Shown: one piece after another, positions 1 through 9,349 of the stretch
How the letters are laid out: each line of letters starts with the position of its first letter
How positions within the stretch are numbered: position 1 is the stretch's first letter
From: Desulfovibrio sp. 86
GTDB taxonomy: Bacteria > Desulfobacterota > Desulfovibrionia > Desulfovibrionales > Desulfovibrionaceae
Assembly: GCF_902702915.1 (NCBI RefSeq)
Contig: NZ_LR738849.1
Span: 2,301,001-2,365,000 of the forward strand
Length of the DNA: 64,000 nt
Reading direction: 5' to 3'
Translations under genes and position numbers: made by a program
Notes under the pieces: generated by a model
Told to the model about the DNA's origin: nothing
What the model saw: only the letters and a program-made list of their open reading frames with translations
The model's database searches: none

Positions 1-1733
1 GCCTTGCGGCCGTCGGCGGCGAGCTGTTCGGCAGTTTCAAGGGCCAGGCCCACTTCGGATCCGGTGGCCATGATGATGATTTCGGGCGTGCCTTGGCAAT
101 CGCGCAGCACGTACCCGCCACGGGCGATGGCCGCCACCTGCGCCTCGCTGCGCGGGCAGAAGGGCAGGTTCTGGCGTGAAAGGGACAGGCCGGAAGGCGT
201 GTGGACGCTTTCCAGCGCGCAGATCCAGGCCGCAGCGGTTTCCACAGCGTCGCAGGGCCGCCAGAGATTGAAATTGGGCATAAGCCGCAGCATGCCAAGC
301 TGTTCCACGGGCTGGTGCGTGGGGCCGTCTTCGCCCACGCCGATGGAGTCGTGGGTCAACACCCAGATTACACGGATGCCCATGATGGACGCAAGGCGCA
401 GGGCGTTCTTGGCCTGATCGGCAAAAGCCAGGAATGTCCCGGCGTAGGGGATGAAGCCGCCGTGCAGGGCAAGGCCGTTCATGATGGCGCTCATGCCGAA
501 TTCGCGCACGCCGTAGGAAATGTAGTTGCCCGTGTGCTCCTTCACGTCCATATGCACGGAGGAAGACGTAAGCGTGCCCACAGAGCCGGTAAGGTCGGCG
601 GAGCCGCCCGCCAGTTCGGGCAGGCGCGGCACAAGGTATTCAAGGGTTTTTTTGGAGGCAACGCGGGTGGCGATGCTTTCGCCCTTGCTGATGGCGTCCT
701 GCAACGCTCCGGCGGCTATGGCGGCCCAGTCGGCGGGAAGCTCGCCCTGCATGCGGCGGGTCAGTTCGGCGGCCAGTTGGGGATGGGCCTTGGCATAGGC
801 GTCAAAACGCGTGTTCCACGCGGCTTCGGCGGCTTTGCCCGCGTCGTGGGCGTTCCAGGCCGTGTAGATGTCCTGCGGAATGGTAAAGGGCGCTTCGTGC
901 CAGCCAAGGGCGTCGCGCGTGGCGGCAATGCCCTCTTCACCCAGAGGGGAGCCGTGGCAGGAGGCCGAATCGGCCTTGGGCGAGCCAAAACCTATGTGGG
1001 TATGGCAGATGATAAGGCTGGGGCGGGAAGTGTCGGATCTGGCCTCGGCCAGGGCCTTGTCCAGAGCGGCGGCGTCGTGGCCGTCCACAGGGCCGATGAC
1101 CTGCCAGTTGTAGGCGCGGTAGCGGGCGGCCACATCCTCGTTGAACCATCCGTCGATCTTGCCGTCAATGGAGATGCCGTTGGCATCGTACATGACAATA
1201 AGCTTGCCGAGGCCCCAGGTGCCAGCCAGGGAGCAGGCTTCGTGCGACACGCCTTCCATAAGGCAGCCGTCGCCCAAAAAGGCGTAGGTGTGGTGATCCA
1301 CCACCGTGTGCTCGGGCGTATTGAACTGGGCGGCCAGCATGCTTTCGGCCAGGGCGAAGCCCACGGCGGAGGCAATGCCCTGACCCAGGGGGCCAGTGGT
1401 CATTTCAATGCCCAGATGCGGTTCGTATTCGGGATGCCCGGCGGTCTTGGCCCCCCACTGGCGGAAATTGCGAATTTCGTCCATGGGCAGATCGTAGCCC
1501 GTGAGGTGCAGCAGGGCGTACAGCAGCATGGAGGCATGCCCGTTGGACAGGATAAAGCGATCGCGGTTGAACCACAGGGGATTGGCGGGATTGTGCCTGA
1601 ATCCGTGCCGCCAGAGGGCCTCGGCCATATCGGCCATGCCGAGGGGTGCGCCGGGGTGGCCGGAGCGGGCTTTTTCAATGGCGTCCATGGCAAGGGCGCG
1701 GATGGCGTTGGCGCACTGTCTACGGGTAGGCAT
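1..1733 (-). CDS. tkt: Transketolase, partial (C-terminus beyond the left edge)
   Basis: Transketolase moves two-carbon ketol units between sugar phosphates in the non-oxidative pentose phosphate pathway, in the cytoplasm, using thiamine diphosphate. About 577 residues are visible; the family is usually about 660, so only the end is missing. Seen: N-terminal [11 protein letters not shown], the ThDP/Mg motif GDGCLMEG near residue 155, the pyrimidine-binding half with [13 protein letters not shown] and the following [18 protein letters not shown]. An ATG at 1739 abuts the GAGGA ribosome site, so the in-frame ATG at 1733 (spacing about 7) is the likelier start. It lies 10 bases after rpe, whose stop is embedded in this ribosome site, so the two are probably co-transcribed. 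Confidence 0.96.
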   Translation of the reverse strand, partial: MPTRRQCANAIRALAMDAIEKARSGHPGAPLGMADMAEALWRHGFRHNPANPLWFNRDRFILSNGHASMLLYALLHLTGYDLPMDEIRNFRQWGAKTAGHPEYEPHLGIEMTTGPLGQGIASAVGFALAESMLAAQFNTPEHTVVDHHTYAFLGDGCLMEGVSHEACSLAGTWGLGKLIVMYDANGISIDGKIDGWFNEDVAARYRAYNWQVIGPVDGHDAAALDKALAEARSDTSRPSLIICHTHIGFGSPKADSASCHGSPLGEEGIAATRDALGWHEAPFTIPQDIYTAWNAHDAGKAAEAAWNTRFDAYAKAHPQLAAELTRRMQGELPADWAAIAAGALQDAISKGESIATRVASKKTLEYLVPRLPELAGGSADLTGSVGTLTSSSVHMDVKEHTGNYISYGVREFGMSAIMNGLALHGGFIPYAGTFLAFADQAKNALRLASIMGIRVIWVLTHDSIGVGEDGPTHQPVEQLGMLRLMPNFNLWRPCDAVETAAAWICALESVHTPSGLSLSRQNLPFCPRSEAQVAAIARGGYVLRDCQGTPEIIIMATGSEVGLALETAEQLAADGRK

Positions 1734-1743
1734 GATCATTCCT

Positions 1744-2472
1744 CTATTTTTGCTTGGGATGGGTATCGGCTGAAGATTGTCGCAAGGCTGCAGCCCGAAC
1801 GGCGGGGCGTGGTTCGTATCCGGCCAGGGGAGCCATAAAGGCGGCCAGGCGCGCGTCATAGGGTTTGTGCCCGAAAAAGGCCGAGCCAGACACAAGGACG
1901 TCGGCCCCGGCTTCCACCAGCTGGGCCGTGTTTTCGGGGCAGACGCCGCCGTCCACCTGAATGAGCACGTCCTCGCGGCCACAGGCGTCCAGCAGGCGGC
2001 GGGCGGAGCGGATTTTGTCAAAGGTGGCCGGAATGAACGTCTGACCGGAAAAACCGGGGTTGACGCTCATGATGAGCAGCATGTCCATATCATTGACGAG
2101 CCAGCGTATGGCGCCGAGGTCCGTGCCGGGATTCAGGGCCACGCCCGCCTTGCAGCCCATGTCGCGTATGGCCGAAAGGGTGCGCTGCGGGTGGCGATCG
2201 GCCTCGGCATGGATGACCAGCATGTCGGCCCCCACGTCCCTGAAGTCGCGGATATAGCGGGACGGATCCTGCACCATGAGGTGTACGTCAAAAAAAAGCC
2301 CGCTGCCAGGCCTGAGAGCCTTGATCAGCGGGGGACCAAAGGTAATGTTGGGCACATAGGCGCCGTCCATCACGTCAAGGTGCAGCCAGGTGACTCCGGC
2401 GGCTTCAAGAGCGTGCAGCTCTTCGGCCAGACGTGAAAAATCGGCGGAAAGCAGCGAAGGTGATAGAATCAT
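1744..2472 (-). CDS. rpe: Ribulose-phosphate 3-epimerase
   Basis: Interconverts ribulose 5-phosphate and xylulose 5-phosphate, the substrate of the neighbouring transketolase. The 242-residue protein starts [12 protein letters not shown] and has the family motifs [21 protein letters not shown], the metal-binding [12 protein letters not shown] and the phosphate-binding VDGGV and GSAFFG. The usual length is about 220; the extra 20 or so residues form an Ala/Arg-rich tail. Gene order rpe then tkt on the minus strand suggests one operon. The upstream gap carries repeat elements. Confidence 0.97.
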   Translation of the reverse strand: MILSPSLLSADFSRLAEELHALEAAGVTWLHLDVMDGAYVPNITFGPPLIKALRPGSGLFFDVHLMVQDPSRYIRDFRDVGADMLVIHAEADRHPQRTLSAIRDMGCKAGVALNPGTDLGAIRWLVNDMDMLLIMSVNPGFSGQTFIPATFDKIRSARRLLDACGREDVLIQVDGGVCPENTAQLVEAGADVLVSGSAFFGHKPYDARLAAFMAPLAGYEPRPAVRAAALRQSSADTHPKQK

Positions 2473-2555
2473 AGGGGTATTCTGTTTGTTTTCACGAAGG
2501 CGGAATCTTGGCGATTTCTGCCATCCGTGGTTGCCGCCTGTTCTTTGGCCGCAAG

Positions 2556-2603
2556 CGGTAAAAGTGAAGCAACGCCGTCAAACGGAATAAATCAGCGTTT
2601 CCC
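2556..2603. repeat. Half copy of the 157-bp palindromic element (family B)
   Basis: The sequence from GTGAAGCAACGCC to GCGTTTCCC matches only the right arm of the 157-bp element seen complete at 3301, 42310 and 46219. The left arm is missing. It joins directly to a family A element that starts at the next TA. Confidence 0.8.
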
Positions 2604-2730
2604 TAGAGCATTTAACACTTGAAATGCTCGATTACGGCAGGCAAAAGCCTGCCTTCTCGCATTTCGTGGCAAGGATTTTCAAGAAAATCCTTGCAGAACA
2701 GTTAACTCATTTCATTCGTTATCTGCTCTA
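2604..2730. repeat. TA-flanked palindromic element, family A, long form
   Basis: Bounded by TAGAGCA and TGCTCTA. Internal hairpins are GGCAGGC/GCCTGCC and a CAAGGATTTTC/GAAAATCCTTG pair. Near-identical copies lie at 5970, 31281, 34942 and 40824. Its right end supplies the TAG stop codon of the MerR gene. Confidence 0.9.
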
Positions 2731-3081
2731 GCCGCGGTTGAGCAGGCGGCGCACCGCCGTCAGTTCCCGCTTGAGCATGCGCATGAAGTCCGGGTCAGGC
2801 ACGGCGGCCACCCGTTCCGGCAGACTCTCGTCCACCACGGCGCTGCCTTGCAGCACACGGCGCGCGCCTTCAATGGTCATGCCCTGTTCGTGCAGCAATT
2901 GCCGAATGCGCCGCAAAAGGCCCACATGCTCCTCGGTGTAAAGGCGCTGCCCCTTACCCGTGCGCAAAGGCGCCAACTGGGGAAATTCCGTCTCCCAGAA
3001 GCGCAGCACATGGGTTTTGAGGTTGAGCAGTTCCGCAACTTCACCGATGCGGTAGGTTTTTTCGTCGTTGTGGTCCGGCAT
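2728..3081 (-). CDS. MerR-family transcriptional regulator
   Basis: A 117-residue DNA-binding protein. Residues about 7-75 form a MerR winged helix: YRIGEVAELLNLKTHVLRFWETEFPQLAP, then GQRLYTEEHVGLLRRIRQLLHEQGMTIEGARRVL. There is no long C-terminal effector domain and no cysteine cluster, so it resembles the short MlrA/ihf-adjacent MerR proteins found after pheT in this group rather than a metal sensor. I prefer the start MPDHNDEKTYRIG, with a GGGGG ribosome site 4 bases upstream, over the ATG nine codons earlier. The stop TAG is formed by the end of a repeat element. Confidence 0.88.
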   Translation of the reverse strand: MPDHNDEKTYRIGEVAELLNLKTHVLRFWETEFPQLAPLRTGKGQRLYTEEHVGLLRRIRQLLHEQGMTIEGARRVLQGSAVVDESLPERVAAVPDPDFMRMLKRELTAVRRLLNRG

Positions 3082-3300
3082 GGGGCCCCCTGACGTCCTC
3101 CAGAGCATTTTGCTGCATACAGCGCAGCGACGTTACGTGTCAGTGCCGCGCAAGCGCCAAACGCCGGAAACATGGCCTCCATGCTCCGGCAGGCGAAAAA
3201 AACTGTGGCGCGTACGGCGGGGCCACGACCTCGCAGCGGCACGACGCCGTTAAACGGCGGTGTTCCCGAGCCGTTAATTCATTTCATCCGTAAACGGCTC
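3082..3300. other. Intergenic stretch with degenerate family A arms
   Basis: No gene is supported. The left end AGAGCATTTTGC and the right end (AGCCGTTAATTCATTTC then CGTAAACGGCTC) resemble degenerate ends of a family A element. The right end runs directly into a complete family B element. Confidence 0.5.
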
Positions 3301-3457
3301 TAAGGAAGCACTGATTAAAGAGCCTCCTGGAAACGCGCAGTTATTTCGTTTGGCAAGGCGCGATCTTTTTTTGAAGCAGGAGTGGACTCTTCTGTCCTCG
3401 ACTGTTTCAAAAAAAGAGAAGCAACGCCGCCAAACGGAATAAATCAGCGTTTCCCTA
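3301..3457. repeat. 157-bp palindromic MITE-like element, family B
   Basis: It is flanked by TA. Imperfect terminal inverted repeats read AGGAAGCACTGATTAA and GGGAAACGCTGATTTA. The interior is also an inverted repeat, with CGTTTGGC/GCCAAACG and TTTTTTTGAA/TTTCAAAAAAA. Copies of exactly the same length lie at 42310 and 46219. The right end supplies the pheT stop codon. Confidence 0.9.
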
Positions 3458-5860
3458 AATCCTGACGCCCAGCGTCGCTGCCAGAGACTGTGCCACTTTT
3501 TCCCTTTCCTTGTCCACTTCCGCGTCCTTGAGGGTGCGGTCTGCGTGGCGGAACGTGAGCCGGAAGGTGAGGTTGCGCACGGCCTCCTGACCTTCGGCGG
3601 CCTTGGGCTCAAAGCAGTCCACCAGCACGATGTCTTCCAGCAGGGGCAGGCCAAGGCCGCGCACATGGGCCGCAATGGCGCTGACCGTGAGGCCCTGGGC
3701 GGCCATGACCGTGATGTCGCGGCGAACCGGGGGGTACACGGGCAGGGGGCGGAAGCGCACCTCGGCGGCGTCGTACAGTTCGCGCAGGACTTCCAGGTTC
3801 AGTTCGGCCAGCCAGACGTCCTTGCGGGCGTGGAATTCTTCGGCCATGGCAGGCCGGATCCGGCCCATGACGCCCACAACCCGGCCGTCAACCGTGACCT
3901 CGACGCAGGGCAGCAAAAAGGGATGGCTTGCGGCCAGGGCGCATTCCGGCGCGGGCAGGTGCAAAAAGCGCAGCAGGTTTTCAACAATGCCCTTGATGTC
4001 CGCATAGTCCAGGTCGCCCTCGGCCTGGGGCCAGGTCGCGTCAAAGCGCGCGCCATAGAGCAGCACGCCCAGCATGCCTGTTTCACGGGCCGTGGTTTCG
4101 GAGGTGGCGTCCGCCTCAAAGATATTGGCCAGTTCAAAGAGGCGCAGTCCCTGAACCCCCTGGGCCAGGTTGTTGCGCAGATCATAGAGCAGGCCGGGAG
4201 CCAGGGCGGTGCGCAGGGCGTCCTGCTCCGCAGAAAGGGGATTCATGATGGATATGCGCCCCTCGCGCGGCAGACCCAGGTGATCCATATCCTTGTGGCC
4301 CACAAAGCTGTAGTTGACGGCCTCGTTGAGGCCAAGGCCAGCGCCCCAGTGCTTGAGGCGCGACCAGAAGCTGAAGCGCGATTCCGGCTCGCCCGCGCGG
4401 TCAAGATTGCCGGCCACGGCGGGCAGTTCGGGGGCAATGGTGTCCAGACCGTGCACACGGCCCACTTCTTCCACAAGATCGGCCTCGCGGGTGAGGTCGG
4501 GCCGCCAGGACGGCTGACTCACATGCCACACGTCCGCAGAGGCGTCCACGGTGCAGCCCATGCCGGTAAGCACTTTCTGGTCAAATTCCGGGGTCAGGTG
4601 GACGCCCAGCAGGGCGTCGGCGCGGGACGGGCGAAAGCCGATGTTCGCGGCCTTGAAGGGGCGCGGCTCGGCAATGGAAAGCCCCGGCTGCACAGCGCCG
4701 CCGCTGATGGCGGCCATCATGGCGCAGGCGCGGTCCAGCGCCCAGACGGTGCGCTGCTGGTCTATGCCGCGCTCAAAACGGTAGGACGCCTCGGACGAAA
4801 GGCCCAGGCGGCGCGACGTTTTGCGGATGGTGCCGGGACGGAACACGGCGCTTTCAAGAAAGACATTGCTGCTGGCGTCGCCGATTTCGGTATTGAGGCC
4901 GCCCATGACGCCAGCGAGAGCCACGGCGCGGGAAGCGTCCCGGATGCAGAGATCCTGCGCGGTGAGGGCGCGTTCCTGACCGTCCAGGGTGGTGAATGTT
5001 TCGCCTTCCTGCGCGCGGCTGATCTCGATGCGGCCGCCTTCAAGCTTGTCCAGGTCAAAGGAGTGCAGGGGCTGGCCGCATTCAAAAAGGATGTAGTTGG
5101 TCACGTCCACAATATTGGATATGGGGCGGACGCCCACGGAGTGCAGGCGGTGGCGCATCTGCATGGGCGAGGGGCCGATTTTCGCGCCGGTGATGACCCG
5201 GCCGGAATAGAGCCAGCAGAGATCGGGGTCTTTGATGTCAATGGGCACGAGGCGCTGGGGCGCGCTTTCGTCGATTTGCAGGGGCATGGCCGGAATCTGC
5301 AACGGCAGGTCAAAGGCAAGAGCCGTTTCGCGGGCCAGGCCCAGCACAGAAAGGCAGTCCGCCCTGTTGGGCGTGATGGAAATGTCCAGAACTTCACGGT
5401 CAAGGGTCAGCTGATCCACCAGGGGCTTGCCCACCACAAAGCTGTCGGGCAGCACCATAATGCCAGAATGGTCTTCGGTCAGCCCCAGTTCGCGCTCCGA
5501 GCAGATCATGCCGCAGGAGGGCGCGCCGCGCAGTTTGGCCTTCTTGATGACCATGCCGTCGGGCATGACCGTGCCCACAAGGGCCACAGGAACCTTCTGG
5601 CCTTCGGCCACGTTGGGCGCGCCGCACACGATGTCCAGCAACTCGCCCTGGCCCGCGTCAACCTTGCAGATATGCAGATGGTCGGACTCCGGATGATCCT
5701 CACAGGCTGCCACAAACCCCACCACAATGGAGCCGATGGAATCGTAGGGCCGCCTGATGTCTTCCAGCTCAAGGCCGAGCATGGTCAGGCGGTCACCCAG
5801 AGCTTCAGCCGTGCCTTCGTAAGGCGTAAATTCACGCAGCCATGAAAGTGAGAGCAGCAT
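3455..5860 (-). CDS. pheT: Phenylalanine--tRNA ligase beta subunit
   Basis: Large subunit of the cytoplasmic alpha2-beta2 phenylalanyl-tRNA synthetase. The protein has 801 residues, the normal size. It begins MLLSLSWLREFTPYEG, followed by the EMAP-like tRNA-binding region (HLHICKVDAG, DIVCGAPNV, CSERELGL) to about residue 150, then B3/B4 (SITPNRADCLSVLGLARE), B5 and the catalytic-like core, and a C-terminal ferredoxin-like anticodon-binding domain (PVYPPVRRDI). The ATG at 5860 has AGGA six bases upstream and fits the family start; the 29 codons upstream are not part of the protein. The TAG stop lies in a family B repeat. Confidence 0.97.
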   Translation of the reverse strand: MLLSLSWLREFTPYEGTAEALGDRLTMLGLELEDIRRPYDSIGSIVVGFVAACEDHPESDHLHICKVDAGQGELLDIVCGAPNVAEGQKVPVALVGTVMPDGMVIKKAKLRGAPSCGMICSERELGLTEDHSGIMVLPDSFVVGKPLVDQLTLDREVLDISITPNRADCLSVLGLARETALAFDLPLQIPAMPLQIDESAPQRLVPIDIKDPDLCWLYSGRVITGAKIGPSPMQMRHRLHSVGVRPISNIVDVTNYILFECGQPLHSFDLDKLEGGRIEISRAQEGETFTTLDGQERALTAQDLCIRDASRAVALAGVMGGLNTEIGDASSNVFLESAVFRPGTIRKTSRRLGLSSEASYRFERGIDQQRTVWALDRACAMMAAISGGAVQPGLSIAEPRPFKAANIGFRPSRADALLGVHLTPEFDQKVLTGMGCTVDASADVWHVSQPSWRPDLTREADLVEEVGRVHGLDTIAPELPAVAGNLDRAGEPESRFSFWSRLKHWGAGLGLNEAVNYSFVGHKDMDHLGLPREGRISIMNPLSAEQDALRTALAPGLLYDLRNNLAQGVQGLRLFELANIFEADATSETTARETGMLGVLLYGARFDATWPQAEGDLDYADIKGIVENLLRFLHLPAPECALAASHPFLLPCVEVTVDGRVVGVMGRIRPAMAEEFHARKDVWLAELNLEVLRELYDAAEVRFRPLPVYPPVRRDITVMAAQGLTVSAIAAHVRGLGLPLLEDIVLVDCFEPKAAEGQEAVRNLTFRLTFRHADRTLKDAEVDKEREKVAQSLAATLGVRI

Positions 5861-5969
5861 AGCATGTCCTGTTAGTGCGGGGCCGCGGGCCGCCGCGTTG
5901 GGCGTCATTGATGGTATTCTGTACAAATCTGCGGCACTGGGGCGCACGCGTCCTCTGGCCTGCCAGCTT

Positions 5970-6098
5970 TAGAGCATTATTAACACGTTAAATGCTCGGG
6001 TACGGCAGGCAAAAGCCTGCCTGCTCGCATTTCGTGGCAAGGATTTTCAGAAAAATCCTTGCAATGCAGTTAACTCATTTCATTCGTAAACTGCCTTA
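5970..6098. repeat. TA-flanked palindromic element, family A, long form
   Basis: Same structure as the copy at 2604, with slightly diverged ends: TAGAGCATTATTAACACG on the left and AAACTGCCTTA on the right. It sits between the small membrane/secreted gene and pheT, and overlaps the stop codon of the former. Confidence 0.88.
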
Positions 6099-6593
6099 AT
6101 TGAAACTCCAGGCTGGCGTAGTATCTTTGGGCGTCAGGTCCGGCAGGGGGCGGTCATGCTCCTGCATGCCCCTGTTGCCGTAAGCTCCGGGGCCGGGCCT
6201 GCGCCTTGGGGCCTTTTCTTCCGGCTGGGAATCGGTGACGGTGTTGCCGTAGGCATCCGTATACCCCATGCCGCCTTCGGCGGTGCGGCTCACGTTTCTG
6301 CCCGGCAGTCCTTCCATAGGTTTGGGGCCGCCCGGTGGTTCAATGCCGGGATCGCGCGCGTTGGAGGGCGACTTGGCCCAGGCTGCCCCAGCAGCGCCGT
6401 GCATGTCCGCAGTGGGCCAGAGGCCGGGCGCAAGCGCCAGAAGCGCCGCTGCCACGAAAGCCAGCAGCGGGCCGCGCCGCCACAGGCCGGGCCGCCAGCC
6501 GCCAGGCAGGACACGCCGCCAGATTCCGGGCAGGCCACGCAGGGGCGCGGTTTGCCTGGCGGTAGTGCGTGTGTTGTCCTGGCGCGGGAACAT
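6096..6593 (-). CDS. Hypothetical protein with an N-terminal membrane or signal segment
   Basis: A 165-residue protein I do not recognise. A basic N-terminus (residues 1-43, several Arg) precedes one hydrophobic stretch, LLAFVAAALLALAPGL, around residues 44-60, then AAGAAWAKS, which could be a signal-peptidase site or simply the end of an anchor. The rest is Pro/Gly/Arg-rich and probably disordered (GGPKPMEGLPGRN, APRRRPGPGAYGN). It starts 10 bases after pheS with AGGA before the ATG, so it appears translated from the pheS-pheT transcript. A gene between pheS and pheT is unusual. Confidence 0.65.
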   Translation of the reverse strand: MFPRQDNTRTTARQTAPLRGLPGIWRRVLPGGWRPGLWRRGPLLAFVAAALLALAPGLWPTADMHGAAGAAWAKSPSNARDPGIEPPGGPKPMEGLPGRNVSRTAEGGMGYTDAYGNTVTDSQPEEKAPRRRPGPGAYGNRGMQEHDRPLPDLTPKDTTPAWSFN

Positions 6594-6602
6594 ATGCCTG
6601 TC

Positions 6603-7640
6603 CTAACGGGCGAACTGGCCCAGAAAACGGGTGTCGTTCTCAAAAAACATGCGCAGGTCGCCGATGCCGTATTTGAGCATGGTCACGCGCTCCACGCCCA
6701 TGCCAAAGGCAAAGCCGCTGACTTCGGGATCATAGCCCACAGCCTCGAACACGGCGGGGTCCACCATGCCGCAGCCGAGAATTTCGACCCAGCCAGTGGT
6801 TTTGCACACCCGGCAGGGGGCGTCGCCAATGTGGCCCTTGCCGCCGCATATGCAGCAGCTTATGTCCACCTCGGCCGAGGGTTCGGTAAAGGGAAAAAAG
6901 CTGGGGCGGAAGCGCACCTGGGTGTCGCCGCCGAAAATGGCGCGCACAAAGGCAGTGAGCGTGCCGCGCAGATGGGCCATGCTGATGCCTTCACCCACCA
7001 TGAGACCTTCAATCTGGTGGAACATGGGGGTATGGGTGAGGTCGCTGTCGCGCCGGTAGACCTTGCCGGGGGCCACCACGGCCAGCGGGGGCTTGCGGTG
7101 CAGCATGGTGCGCGCCTGCACAGGCGAAGTGTGGGTGCGCATGAGCACCGTGTCGGTGATATACAGGGTGTCCTGCATGTCACGGGCAGGATGTTCCGGC
7201 GGCATGTTCAGGGCCTCGAAGTTGTAATAGTCGATTTCCACTTCGGGGCCGGACACGATCTCAAAGCCAAGGCCTTTGAAAATCTCGCAAATCTCTTCCA
7301 TCACCAGGGTGGTGGGATGCAGGGTGCCGCTCCAGGGCGCGCGACCGGGAATGGAGGGATCAAAGCGCTTGAGGGCTTCGGCCTCGCGCCCGGCTTCCAG
7401 GGCCTGCTTGCGGGATTCAAACAATTCGTTGCAGCGCTCTTTGACGCTGTTGGCCGTCTGGCCCACGGCGGGGCGCTGTTCAGGCTCCAGCTTGGGAAGC
7501 TGGCTCATGATTTGGGCGATTCTGCCCTTGCGGCCCAGAAAGTCCACCCGCAGGGCTTCCAGCCCTTCCAATGAAGAAGCCTGATCCAGACCTTTTTCAA
7601 GCTCGGGGACCAGGCCTTCCAGTGCAGAAATCAGATCCAT
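6603..7640 (-). CDS. pheS: Phenylalanine--tRNA ligase alpha subunit
   Basis: Catalytic subunit that charges tRNA-Phe. The 345-residue protein begins [18 protein letters not shown] (coiled-coil arm to about residue 90), followed by the class II core: motif 2 region with [16 protein letters not shown] and motif 3 [14 protein letters not shown] near the C-terminus. HTSPVQAR and the [23 protein letters not shown] insert are typical of this group. The start at 7640 matches the family; the ribosome site (GGGA) is weak. It is followed at once by the small unrecognised gene and then pheT. Confidence 0.97.
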   Translation of the reverse strand: MDLISALEGLVPELEKGLDQASSLEGLEALRVDFLGRKGRIAQIMSQLPKLEPEQRPAVGQTANSVKERCNELFESRKQALEAGREAEALKRFDPSIPGRAPWSGTLHPTTLVMEEICEIFKGLGFEIVSGPEVEIDYYNFEALNMPPEHPARDMQDTLYITDTVLMRTHTSPVQARTMLHRKPPLAVVAPGKVYRRDSDLTHTPMFHQIEGLMVGEGISMAHLRGTLTAFVRAIFGGDTQVRFRPSFFPFTEPSAEVDISCCICGGKGHIGDAPCRVCKTTGWVEILGCGMVDPAVFEAVGYDPEVSGFAFGMGVERVTMLKYGIGDLRMFFENDTRFLGQFAR

Positions 7641-7845
7641 ACGGATTCCCAAGGCCGCCTGTGCGGCGCTGACGTTGAATAGTGTAAATGTAAAAACAAA
7701 GGGCGTGGGCAGCGCATCGCACCGTCCACGCCCCGTATAGCATGCATGACCCTGCTCCCGCAAGCCAACCGGCGCACGGAGTTATCCGTACTGGCCAGCG
7801 CGGCCTGGAGCCTTGCTCCGGCGCGGGGAGCGCCAGCTCTGCGGC

Positions 7846-8202
7846 TTATTTGCCCAGAGCGGCCTTGGCCAGTTCCACGATCTTGGCGAAGTCGTCCTTC
7901 TTGTAGACGGCCAGGTCGGCGAGAACCTTGCGGTTCAGGTCGATGCCGGCGGTCTTGAGACCGTGCATGAAACGGCTGTAGGAAAGACCGCTCAGGCGGG
8001 CGCCAGCGTTGATGCGCAGAATCCACAGGGTGCGGAAGTCGCGCTTGCGCAGCTTGCGGCCCACATAGGCGTACTGCAGCGAACGTTCCACAGCCTCACG
8101 GGCGGTGCGGTACAGACGGCTGCGGCCGCCACGAAAACCCTTGGCAGCGGTCAAATATTTTTTGTGACGGCGATGTCCGGTAAGACCTCTCTTGACACGC
8201 AT
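7846..8202 (-). CDS. rplT: 50S ribosomal protein L20
   Basis: This protein binds 23S rRNA and is needed for early assembly of the large subunit; in many bacteria it represses its own operon. The 118 residues are the normal size: [17 protein letters not shown], then [31 protein letters not shown] and a C-terminal globular half. The start is set by the MRVKRG family N-terminus and a GGAGG ribosome site. It follows rpmI and infC in the standard infC-rpmI-rplT order. Confidence 0.98.
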   Translation of the reverse strand: MRVKRGLTGHRRHKKYLTAAKGFRGGRSRLYRTAREAVERSLQYAYVGRKLRKRDFRTLWILRINAGARLSGLSYSRFMHGLKTAGIDLNRKVLADLAVYKKDDFAKIVELAKAALGK

Positions 8203-8485
8203 GGTGTAACCTCCTTCTCCCAACCAGGCGGAGGAATGCCCGTTGGGGGGTGTAAAGATCATCTGCCCTCTTGGAGGGGAGCGGATTGAACGTCAGTTGC
8301 GGCTCCGCACGCGCCGCGACGCTTGCGCGTCATGGGATTTTATCAATGTTCCGCAGGCTTGAACCCTTGCCGCGCCTTGTAACCAAGGTCTTGCGGCATT
8401 TCGCTGTCAGCGCGCGCCCGTCACGGCAGTGCCGTGCGTGGAGCGAGCCGTGGCCGCTGTGGCCGACAGGCGAAAGAACAGGTCT

Positions 8486-8683
8486 TTAGCCGTTGGGCAG
8501 CATGCGGCGCACAGCTTTTTCGTTGGTCTGATCCACTGTGGTGGACTGACCAAGACGCATTTTGCGGCTGGCGGCCTTCTTGGTGAGAATGTGGCGCAGG
8601 TTCTGGCGACGACGCTTGAACTTGCCGCTGCCAGTCTGCGAAAAACGCTTGGCGGCGGAACGCCTGGTTTTAATCTTGGGCAT
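8486..8683 (-). CDS. rpmI: 50S ribosomal protein L35
   Basis: Small basic ribosomal protein of 65 residues, [20 protein letters not shown] then [21 protein letters not shown], a full-length family match. It lies between infC and rplT in their conserved order; the 120-base gap to infC and the 280-base gap to rplT could hold the L20 autoregulatory leader, but I did not identify that structure. Confidence 0.98.
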   Translation of the reverse strand: MPKIKTRRSAAKRFSQTGSGKFKRRRQNLRHILTKKAASRKMRLGQSTTVDQTNEKAVRRMLPNG

Positions 8684-8803
8684 GGCGTACTCCTTAACGA
8701 AAGCATATACCCGGCATGTCACAGGACGCACCAGGGGAAGGGCATAATGCCCCAAAGCGCCTCGAGGCGCAAGCGGTAATGTCGGATGCCCCGGCAGCAA
8801 AAG

Positions 8804-9349
8804 CTACTTTTTGGGCACCAGCATCATTTGCAGGGTACGGCCTTCGGCGCGGGGTTCCTGATCAACCTTGGCGATGTCAGCCAGGTCCTGAACCACCCGT
8901 TCCAGAATGGACATGCCGCGATCCTTGTGGACAATTTCGCGGCCCCTGAAGAATACCGTTATTTTACAGCGGTCGCCTTCCTGAAGAAAACGACGGATGT
9001 GGCGGACCTTGGTTTCGTAATCGTGGTCGTCCGTTTTGGGGCGAACCTTGATTTCCTTGATCTGCACCACGGTCTGGTTCTTTTTGGCTTCCTGCTTTTT
9101 CTTCTGCTGCTCGTACTTGAATTTGCCGTAGTCCATGACGCGGCAAACAGGCGGCTCCGAGTTGGAAGAAACTTCAACGAGGTCCAGGCCCGCTTCTTTA
9201 GCCAGGGCAATGGCCTCATTACGCTGCAAGATGCCAAGCTGCTCGCCATCGGCAGCGATCACGCGCACTTCACGGGCGCGGATCATCTCGTTGCGACGCA
9301 CGCTGTCTTGCGGCATGTCGCGGCGGAATCTCATATTAGGCGAAGCTAT
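8804..9349 (-). CDS. infC: Translation initiation factor IF-3, probable ATA start
   Basis: IF-3 binds the 30S subunit and checks start codons. The body is a clear family match: [46 protein letters not shown], then the C-domain to MMLVPKK. The first ATG is at 9334 (176 residues) but has no ribosome site at a usable distance. A strong AAGGAGGG (9357-9364) sits exactly 7 bases before an in-frame ATA at 9349, giving 181 residues and overlapping the end of thrS by 14 bases. IF-3 genes commonly use rare start codons (AUU in E. coli) for autoregulation, so I favour ATA; 9334 is the conventional alternative. Confidence 0.93.
   Translation of the reverse strand: MASPNMRFRRDMPQDSVRRNEMIRAREVRVIAADGEQLGILQRNEAIALAKEAGLDLVEVSSNSEPPVCRVMDYGKFKYEQQKKKQEAKKNQTVVQIKEIKVRPKTDDHDYETKVRHIRRFLQEGDRCKITVFFRGREIVHKDRGMSILERVVQDLADIAKVDQEPRAEGRTLQMMLVPKK

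Noticed and set aside
201-1838. Long plus-strand reading frame (545 codons) over tkt
   Set aside because: It is the antisense of transketolase; the minus-strand reading shows full family motifs.
3545-5845. 766-codon plus-strand frame over pheT
   Set aside because: It mirrors the pheT codons; His/Gln/Gly-rich translation without any domain is typical of antisense frames in GC-rich DNA.
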